From Styela clava (Eukaryota > Chordata > Ascidiacea > Stolidobranchia > Styelidae), in NCBI RefSeq assembly GCF_964204865.1, contig NC_135250.1:11346001-11410000 (forward strand): 64,000 bases of DNA. The letters run 5' to 3'. Shown here one piece after another: positions 56,098 to 64,000 of the stretch (the first letter of the stretch is position 1; each line of letters begins with the position of its first letter). Made by a program: the position numbers and the translations under genes. The notes beneath the pieces were generated by a model that made no database searches, was not told where the DNA came from, and saw only the letters and a program-made list of their open reading frames with translations.

Positions 56098-59000
56098 TTA
56101 TTTCAAATCTTCGGTCTCACTAGCTTTTTCATCGGCAATTGAATCATCAGTTTCGTCGTTTACGTCAACCGCTACTGGGTCACATCCTTCGCCGTGAACG
56201 TGTTCGTCTGTTGCAGGTGGTGGGTCGAATAAAAGACCTTCTGGCATTTTCCCAGCCTTGGCATCTGGGGCGTCTTGGTCGATTTTGTCGCCGTCCTTTT
56301 CTGAAGTGATTGGGGCCTCCTGGAACAAATAATTCAGCAAAGATTTTGATATATATTTCTGTGTTAAACTTTAATGGCATAATGTAAGTTATGTTTATTA
56401 ATATTTTCACTTAGGTTGATAGCCTTATTTTACTTGCGTAAATAACAACATTCTTCAAAATAAAAATTTAGAATCTTTACTTCATTTTTGTGATGCATAA
56501 ATTTCCGTGGAAAATATTGTTAGAAACCTAATACTACTTAAATATTCTACACAAGGTATTATGACGTAACAACCCTGAATCTTGTTGAAGACTATATCAT
56601 TTTTCAAACTGAAACAAGATATTAAAAGCATACTGAAACCTAATACAAAAACCAAAATATAATAATATCATCACCTCATGCAATATACAATACATGTATA
56701 CTTGCCGCTTATACACTACGTGAAAGTGAACTAACTATATTATATATCACTCATATTATATATCACTTTAAACTCACTCACATTGACTGTACAATTTAAA
56801 CTTACTCCAACGAGAAGTAATACAAGCTTATATGCATATGCTTGAAACATGAAAAAGCGAACCGCTTTTCCAATAGTTTCAAGCTAACTGGAAATAGGTT
56901 TTGACAATGTAACTGTTAATGCCGTACCAGTATAAGCTCTCCATCTTCTCCAGCAGCGGCACCATTCCCTTCAGTATCCTCATCATAGTCATCTAAGCCT
57001 AATGTATTCTGAATCAATGACCAGTGTTGTCGAACATGCGGATTTAGAATTAAACCTTCTGGTAAATCAAAATCGCCATCTGTCCCAATACCAATCTAAA
57101 AATATCAAGAAAAAGGATGTGATAAAAACTTTCTATACTTATTACGACATAAATGAATTGGATATAGGATGACAATTTATCACTGACATATCATTTACTA
57201 AAATAGTAGAGGTATAAATTATATCACACTTTCATATCTATGCTAGAAGATAGGAGGGAGGTTCCAATAACACAATTTCCCGTATAGTCTCTCATCCTGT
57301 TAGCACCTCGGATCGAGTATTATAAACAATTAAAAACATCTAATCTATCCAGACGTTGGGACACATTGATGGGTAAATTCAAAACTAGCCAGGGTTACGT
57401 CGTACTACACGGAGAATACAGAAAACCTCTCGCGCAAGGTAAGTGGATTAAACATGAATTTTTATTGTGTGAGAAAATCAAAGAGTGATATGGCGAGTCT
57501 GATTTGTGATTCAGTCGCAGTGATATAAAATAGGAGGTATTTTTTGTGGTTGAAAAAATTCCAATTGAAATACTTCGTATAACTTACTTCAAACCGTATT
57601 CCGTTCACATCCATAATGAATAAATCCTTATTTATGCCGTCTTTTGTCATTTCGTCTAAGCTGTCGCCTTTATCTACGACGCCATCTTCCCCTTGCTGAT
57701 TCAAGTCATTGACCGGTTCTATTTCAGGAATAATGACATCGTCATCATACTCGCCGAACACGTTCAGAACTGGGGTCATGGTGTCACCGCCTTCCGTCAC
57801 GTCACCTGGAACAATGTCGCTGCCTGTACCTGTTGGTCGGGGTTAATGATGTGACTGTGAAGGCGGTGACAATGAAATCTAAATGATTGCAGGACAACAG
57901 CGCAGCCAAATTTGTGTTCAATGATGAACATCATTATATGATGAAAATTAGGTTTTGGATGAGCTTTGGATTTCAGAAATGTTTTACTATCTGCCAAATT
58001 CTTCATACCTTACATGTGGTAATCGATGACAACATTTATTAGCGGTGAATCATTTTATTGTTGAAACAATAAAACAACCGAACAAATTAAATGTATTTAT
58101 GAAGCTATATGTTCTAAGCAGAATGGTGAATAAATGAAATGTTACAAACCTCCTTGATTTTCTAAACTATCCAGCAATGTATCATCAATTATCTGAAATT
58201 AAATAGACGAAATATTTTTTGAATAAAACTAAAGTGATCTTATGGCGGCTAATTACGCATAGTTGTGAAATGATTTTAAATTTAATGATTAAAGTTTACA
58301 ATAATGAACGAATTACTATTAAAAAGACTATATTTCAGTGAAAATCAATACTGTTAGTTTGAGTTATATAGGATTCCGCAAGATCGATGAATACATAATA
58401 CAATTGATTAGAATTTGTATATCAGTTCTTATATAGTCATTATTCAACTTATAGTCCGGCAGAATCGGGCCTCAACATTGTTTTGGGACATAAAGTTTTT
58501 TTTATTGTTTAGATGTAATGTATATGACATATATAATGATACCCAGGTGGGTGTGGAGTATATAATGTTGAGCAATTTTTTTTACGTGGATTTAATTAAA
58601 GTATTCGGTCCAAGATGACGCACAACCTGAACCATAACCTGGTAAACATACAATGTTCAGGTTGTGCGCCATCTTGGTACGAATACTTCAGAAGCGCCAT
58701 TTTGTTAAAAACAACTATTTCATAACTACATGGTTTAGTTTTGCATACATAGTAACATTGAATCTCCGTACAATGTCAAAAATTCAATTTTAGTAGAATA
58801 AATGGTAGTTTATTTCACTAATACAAGCCAAGATCCATCGACAGCATCTAGCCACTTTCTATTGCGCTCTTCAAACTACATTTGCGTTGCCGCGCATTTC
58901 GTTTTCCTAGTTTAAGCTTAGGGACTTAAGAAATATTTTATTAGTTGAATTGGATTGGTATCTAAAGATGTGTAACGTTTTTTTTTTGGAAGAGCCGCAA

Positions 59001-62000
59001 CCTTTCAGGGCTGCATTGACTTTGGCAAAATTAATATATCCTTGTGGAGATAGAAGGTATGCGTATGCGAAACCGAGATGTGCACCTGTTACGCCAACAT
59101 AGTTGAGTCAAACGTTTTGAATACTAGTACATCACACACATTTTCCTGCGTGCTTCGGTTGTACGTAGTAACGCGCACATTTTTGCGCACATGCATCAAA
59201 TTCCACTTGATTATTGAGCTATAGGGTTTTTGACGAGCTTTTGTGTATGATTTCACTCCATAGAATTTGTATGCTGTTCTAAAGAATACTAGTTTCAGCT
59301 TTTTCATTCATTCAAACCGCGTGTTGAAAGTAAGTTTTGTAATATTGCGTGTTGGTTTCCAACATCCTTAATTCGGTGATGCCAGTAAATCTTTAATACA
59401 AAAAGATCAGTAACTGATCAATGGGAGCACGAACAAACAGATGGAAATGCGAATATATAATAACAATGTATTTTTATAGAAGAGAAGAAGCAAAAGTGTT
59501 GAGAGTCTTTGGTAGTTTGAAAAGCATTGGCATAGAACATAAGAATGAACTACATTCTTTCCCAGTGATATACTATAAAATGTAGCAATTTTCTCATTCT
59601 TGTTCTCGTGATATCATTATCTTTCACTGCGTCGTCGTGATCATCCCGCTGCATAACAATTCTCGCTAACAAATAATTGACTGTTTTCCACCGGGTGTAT
59701 ATCCACTTGAACCACTGGCGACTGCATTAGCAGGCTTGTATTGTTATTTGCAACAAACACGGGTATTTTGAAATAGTACTCTTTATTTTACGCGTATGTT
59801 TCGACAGTATTTCCATATACTGTATATGGGTCGCGTCCCAAAGCTGGGCTCAACAAATACCTAAAAGGTATTGATTTTATTTCCTAATAAATTTGGTGCT
59901 TGAGTAGTTTGTGCACCAAGATTGCGCACAACCTGAACATAGTATTGTAACAGGTTATGGTTCAGGTTGTGCGTCATTATGATGCACAGGTTTGACGAAA
60001 AACAGTAATACAAATATCTCAATAAATACCTAAAAGTTATTGATTTTATTTCCTAGTAAATTTGGTGCTTGCGTACTTTGTGCACCAAGATTAGCACAAT
60101 CTGAACATAGTATTGTAACAGGTTATAGTTCAGGTTGTGCGTCATTATGATGCACAGGTTTGACGAAAAACACTATTGCAAATATCGAGCCGTAAAAAAA
60201 TTGCTCAAGGCTGCAAACTCCACACCCATGTAGAAATGATGGGCAATGACCCCAAGATGAATAATCACAAATAAAAAATACTTTATGTCTGAAATCAAAC
60301 TTGGGCCAAAAAGGTCCCCTTATCTGCCGGACTATTAACAGAGCGCCAGTGGTAGAGAAGAATTTAAATTTAAGGCGACAAAAGGAACGTGGTAAAGTAG
60401 ACTAACTTCATCTCCTTCTCCTGTGAGGCCATCAAACTGAGAACCGTCAACATCATCTGACATTCCTCGAATATCAAGACTATTCTGTTCATTTAGTGAG
60501 GAATATATACTCACGGTTACTAATAGAAAAAGGAAACAACAAAATGAACCGATCACCATAAACCTGAAATTTAAAGTTAACATTGAAATATTCATATATC
60601 AACGAGAGAAAATGAAAGGGAAAAATAGCTACCTTGCTTTGGTTTGTGAAGTCCTAGTGGCGGCACACATATCACCGTCGCCGCCAGACATGACGTCATC
60701 AGCAAAAACCCGTGCGTGTCTCGCAGAATCAACGTCTAGTGAAAGATTTTCGACTGGTCGCCTTGGAAACACTAAACCTGTAAAAATGAAAAAAATAAAC
60801 GAGGTGTACAAAGATAACGTTATTAAATGTGGGATAATAAAAAACGCCCAATTCAACTCGTGCTATTGCCTGCTTTCATAGCAAAAGGTATCGTATGTTA
60901 TTCCTTCAAAACTCTATATCGCAAATGTAATCTAGATTTTGCAACTGACATAGATGTCCGCTCTGAACTTCGATGAGAGGTTGTTGTCACAATGTTGAAA
61001 GAATAATATTGTTTTATGCCAGGTTGCCATGTCCTAACTTTTGGGTTGTTCAGGGTCTAATGATTTTTGAAGTAAATCATATTTTTTTTTGTTAAGTTAT
61101 CATACTTCTGTGAAACGGAATATAAGGCAAAGTTGGGTACTCCCGTAGTATGTGAACCAAGATGGCGGACACCGGAACGTAGTATGTGTACCAGGTTAGA
61201 ATTGGGCCATAATTTCAGGTACAAATAGTACGGGAGTCACTTGGCTAATTCCCGAACTCGCAATAAAACTAAAATAAGAAAAATAAAATTATGGCTTAAT
61301 CCTAACCTGGTACACATACTACGTTCCGGTGTCTGCCATCTTGGTTCACATACTACGGGAGTACCCAAGGTTGTTCTAACTGTAGTCGGATTTGAGAATT
61401 TTTATGAAAATTTGCGCACTTCAAATTCACACTAATTTTCACTTTAGAATGTGAATATATTGAAGTGTAGAACAACAATTAAAAAATTGCAGAAATTTAT
61501 TACATATTTTTACTAAACCATGCATAGATCATGAACAAATAATGACTGATGCACCTGAAGTTTCTGATTGTTACGTTGTCGAACCCTATATTCAGCATTC
61601 CGGCATAGCGGTCAGAATGCCTCAAAATAGTCATTTAACGTTGAATATTATGTAGATCTATTATGTTCTTAAATATAAATTGAGTTATTATTGTGATGTT
61701 ATTTGGGTTTCTGTGGACTAACTACTTATCTTTCTTCTGGATTGTTCTAATGTGGATATCCGTATGTGTAAAAGTCGATAATGCTCTCGCGTAGACAGAG
61801 GGAAGAAAACTTTTCTAAGGTAATTTTGCACAATGACATAAGATTTTTTTCAGGTAGGCAGGCCTACCAGTTAAATTATTGTTGTTTGAGGAAGTCTGAT
61901 TTGGGCAAGACCATAAAAAACGAGTACGTTAAACCGTTTCATCATAAATGATCATTTACCAGGCATGGTCATGGTCCGTCGTTGGAAAAATCCATAGTGA

Positions 62001-62078
62001 GACAATAAAATACTTACTGTCATCCTCGTGCAGATGCCTCATTCTCGCTGATCGTTGTTCTGTAGAGGAAGAATCCAT
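56098..62078 (-). CDS. Acidic single-pass membrane protein, 7 exons, unknown family
   Basis: My exons on the minus strand are 62078-62018, 60777-60633, 60563-60407, 58192-58150, 57829-57588, 57095-56928 and 56319-56098. All are GT-AG with consistent phases, giving 345 residues. Residues 1-68 are hydrophilic with no signal peptide (MDSSSTEQRSARMRHLHEDD). One hydrophobic segment lies at 70-90 (FMVIGSFCCFLFLLVTVSIY), after a basic TKARR-like stretch, so a type II (N-inside) orientation is likely. The remaining 255 residues are strongly acidic. Exons 6 and 7 each carry a related motif, LPEGLILNP and MPEGLLFDP. The C-terminal part is Asp/Glu-rich and could bind calcium; that is inference. The overall design recalls ASPH/junctin-type proteins, but no domain is shared that I can see. 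The stop codon overlaps an AATAAA. Introns 1 and 3 hold palindromic MITEs. Confidence 0.68.
58600..58698. mobile_element. Palindromic MITE copy 6, left end lost
   Basis: AAAGTATTCGGTCCAAGATG followed by ACGCACAACCTGAACC, and at the right GTTCAGGTTGTGCGCCATCT then ACTTCAGAAGCGCC. The left terminus is missing its GGYRCTCC; flanking 8-mers match only at six of eight bases (ATTTAATT, ATTTTGTT). Confidence 0.7.
59850..60187 (+). repeat. Direct duplication of about 169 bp carrying MITE copies 7 and 8
   Basis: AAATACCTAAAAG.TATTGAT followed by TTTATTTCCTA.TAAATTTG and GTGCTTG occurs at 59855 and again 169 bp later, followed in each case by a decayed palindromic MITE (GTGCACCAAGATT.GCACAA..CTGAACATAG, GTTCAGGTTGTGCGTCATTA). 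The MITE was duplicated together with flanking DNA, so it was already present. Lies in intron 3 of the acidic membrane protein gene. Confidence 0.85.
61136..61365. mobile_element. Palindromic GGYRCTCC MITE copy 9, 230 bp, TSD CAARGTTG
   Basis: Starts GGTACTCCCGTAGTATGTG and ends ATACTACGGGAGTACC; each arm is about 55 bp and they are nearly perfect inverse copies around an AT-rich loop. Flanks are CAAAGTTG and CAAGGTTG (one mismatch). It is the longest copy of the family and lies in intron 1 of the acidic membrane protein gene. Confidence 0.88.
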
Positions 62079-63120
62079 TATAAATATATTTTTGCTTCTT
62101 CTATAATATTAGTAAACAAAAGTTTTCTGCTATAAACTCAATATTTTTGCTTCACACCCGGTCATCCGTAATAACAAATAAATAATTGACGAAAGGTATC
62201 AACATTCGACCTTATATCCCTTTCGAGAGGATTGCATGTCGTTCTACGGTTGGTGGAGTATCCACTCAACATTGTCGTCATCACCAATAAAGTTAAATTT
62301 CAAAGTGGACGCTGAATAGAAATTCTCGTGTTCTTTCCACTTATCGCTGATTGCTCTTAAATGACGACAAAATCGACAACAAGTTGAATATTGCGAATTT
62401 CCTGTCAACAAAGTCAGCAATAATGTCTGAGCGTTTCATCATGTTTTTTTCTCTTTTATAAAAAATTGAAACGCCTGTACATCTGCTATTTTCGTATTGA
62501 TTACATATGCGAGTCAAATTGTCTTATAAGTATTATTTTTGTGCTATTTTATTGAATACTATATTTTATCATGTTATACCATACTATATTTACCATACTG
62601 TTTCCAGTGGTTTTTTCCATCTATGGAATTTTCTCATAGTAATTTTTATAGCTCACAAACTAAGAGTTGGGCTTCAATATGGCAATGAGCATGTATATAT
62701 GCTCATTGAATATGGTAAGTTGTTTGTGTTATACATTGACTTAAAATAATTCATTGACTTCAATAATTCGAGCAAACTTTCTATTCAAAGCGATATTTAT
62801 TTAATAATATTCTACCGTAAATTTTAAGTTAGTCTGTTTTGAAAATTCCTAAAGTTATTTACGGTAAGTTAACTAATGATTGACGCAGTCGTCGGACGGC
62901 TACTTCCTTTTTCACGAACTCCGGTTGCCCGAATGTTCGCTAAATTATTCAGCGGCCGTGGTTGGGAGGCGTTCGCATTAAACTGATCCTGTAAATTGTA
63001 AGTGGTCGCAAGTTGGCGGTGTGGTACCAGTTTAGCAAGAAAATATTTGTTATGAAAAAGGGGAAATATAAATAACAATCATTTTCAGTAGCGCGATTAG
63101 GATAAAGGATAAGGATAATA
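62079..63120. other. Upstream of the acidic membrane protein gene
   Basis: No gene supported. Probable promoter near 62080-62300. An 80-codon hydrophobic frame at 62507-62749 is not convincing. Confidence 0.4.
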
Positions 63121-63129
63121 GTCGTTAAC

Positions 63130-63202
63130 CCGAGTTCAGGTTGTGTACCAGGTTAGGGTTCAGGTTATGCGACATCTTGGTGCGCATACTAAGGGAGCAC
63201 CC
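63130..63202. mobile_element. Palindromic MITE copy 10, right half only
   Basis: GTTCAGGTTGTGTACCAGGT followed by TCAGGTTATGCGACATCTTG and CGCATACTAAGGGAGCACC is the right arm and centre of the family. The left arm is absent. Confidence 0.7.
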
Positions 63203-63512
63203 ATTTATTTCTATTTTATATTTCTGGACATACGTCGTCTATTTTCCGAAGCACATCCGACCTGACTTCCCTATTCAAATGGTTGTAGAAATATTAAAAA
63301 GTGAAAATCCTGTGAAGATTTCTGCGTCTTTCACTTCACGATTAATAGTCGTTAGCGTCGTTCGGTGGCCTTTCGCTGTGTACGTCACAGACGGATATTG
63401 CAGTACTGCAGCAAGTATATAGGCCTATATTTACGGAATATACGTGAAAGAGTCAACGATATTATGTTTAACGTTACATCACAGCACGGGACTGCTGGAA
63501 AGCATAATAGTA

Positions 63513-63683
63513 GGGTCTCATGTACTTTCTTACCTGATTAACTTCTAGTGGGTGTGGCGTAACAATTTTTGGATATATGATTCCTGACCCCTACCTGATG
63601 ACGTCATTCGAAAATTACGTCACTGTGACGTCACAATAACGAAATACAGCTTTCCAAATCAGGTAAGAAAGTACATGAGACCC
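63513..63683. mobile_element. TA-flanked MITE with CRE-like octamers
   Basis: Ends are GGGTCTCATGTACTTTCTTA and its inverse, with about 27 bp of near-perfect terminal repeat (continuing CCTGATT/AATCAGG). TA lies on both sides, as in Tc1/mariner-type elements. The 171-bp interior contains TGACGTCA twice (about 63599-63606 and 63627-63634) and TTACGTCA once. Non-coding. Confidence 0.88.
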
Positions 63684-64000
63684 TAGTATTACTACAGTAC
63701 CACAGGAAATATAAATAACAAAATAATACAGTGATAAACTGTGATTTGATATACCGTAGTCTATTCAGATATTGTTTTCTGATTTTGATTCAATTTCCGA
63801 TTTATACTGTTATAGGTCTGGCTGAGTATATTAAATGCAAACATCTGAACTCTGCTGTAGCACCGAGCCAGTTCAGTAATTTGGGAATATTAAATGATAC
63901 AGTATTCCTATTACTGTATTGCTGTATTCAGTTAAGAATTTGACAGAAATCAGGAAATTGAATAACTGAATATGAAGACAACCTTGTTTTTGTTGTTAGT
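63684..64000. other. Window edge, nothing recognised
   Basis: A 70-codon plus frame at 63731-63943 has no features. The sequence runs off the window. Confidence 0.4.

Noticed and set aside
62507-62749. 80-codon hydrophobic ORF
   Set aside because: Phe/Ile/Tyr-rich translation of AT-rich DNA with no supporting structure.
1-64000. CRISPR arrays, bacterial operons, integrons or prophage
   Set aside because: Introns, hAT/Tigger elements and animal genes show this is eukaryotic nuclear DNA; no regularly spaced short repeats were seen.

Overview
The window is nuclear DNA of an animal: AT-rich, with GT-AG introns, long 3' UTR-like stretches and many DNA transposons. The chordate-like gene set (an OTUD1-type deubiquitinase, UXS1, rhodopsin-like receptors, a four-cysteine cystatin) in short multi-exon genes, next to an intronless orphan 7TM gene, fits a marine invertebrate deuterostome. 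An ascidian tunicate is my best guess, but the species is inference; no ribosomal or mitochondrial marker lies in the window.

Six protein genes can be supported, five of them as spliced models I assembled exon by exon with phase-consistent junctions. From left to right: (1) an intronless orphan 7TM receptor on the minus strand (1271-2200), with copies of one repeat on either side of it; (2) an OTUD1-like deubiquitinase in 5 exons (15322-22849, plus); (3) a rhodopsin-like GPCR in 4 exons (27751-31637, minus) with unusual TM3 and TM7 motifs; (4) UXS1, Golgi UDP-glucuronate decarboxylase, in 13 exons (39421-49394, plus); (5) a secreted cystatin-domain protein in 6 exons (52120-55648, plus); (6) a single-pass, very acidic membrane protein in 7 exons (56098-62078, minus), tail-to-tail with the cystatin gene. 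They do not form one obvious pathway; they look like an ordinary euchromatic stretch with independent genes.

The rest is dominated by mobile DNA. There are at least seven hAT-type elements with intact or near-intact 8-bp target duplications, one pair nested. A pogo/Tigger-like element carries a broken transposase, and hAT C-terminal and possible piggyBac-like remnants are present. One family of palindromic MITEs (termini GGYRCTCC, arms carrying CCAAGATGGCG) occurs about ten times, six copies with matching 8-bp duplications. There is also a TA-flanked MITE carrying two perfect CRE-like octamers, and several tRNA-derived SINE and non-LTR 3' fragments. The most noteworthy points are the palindromic MITE family, the intron-bearing OTUD1 with PPPY and UIM motifs, the atypical GPCR whose third exon has an alternative in-frame acceptor donated by a hAT insertion, and the two unannotated secreted or membrane proteins.
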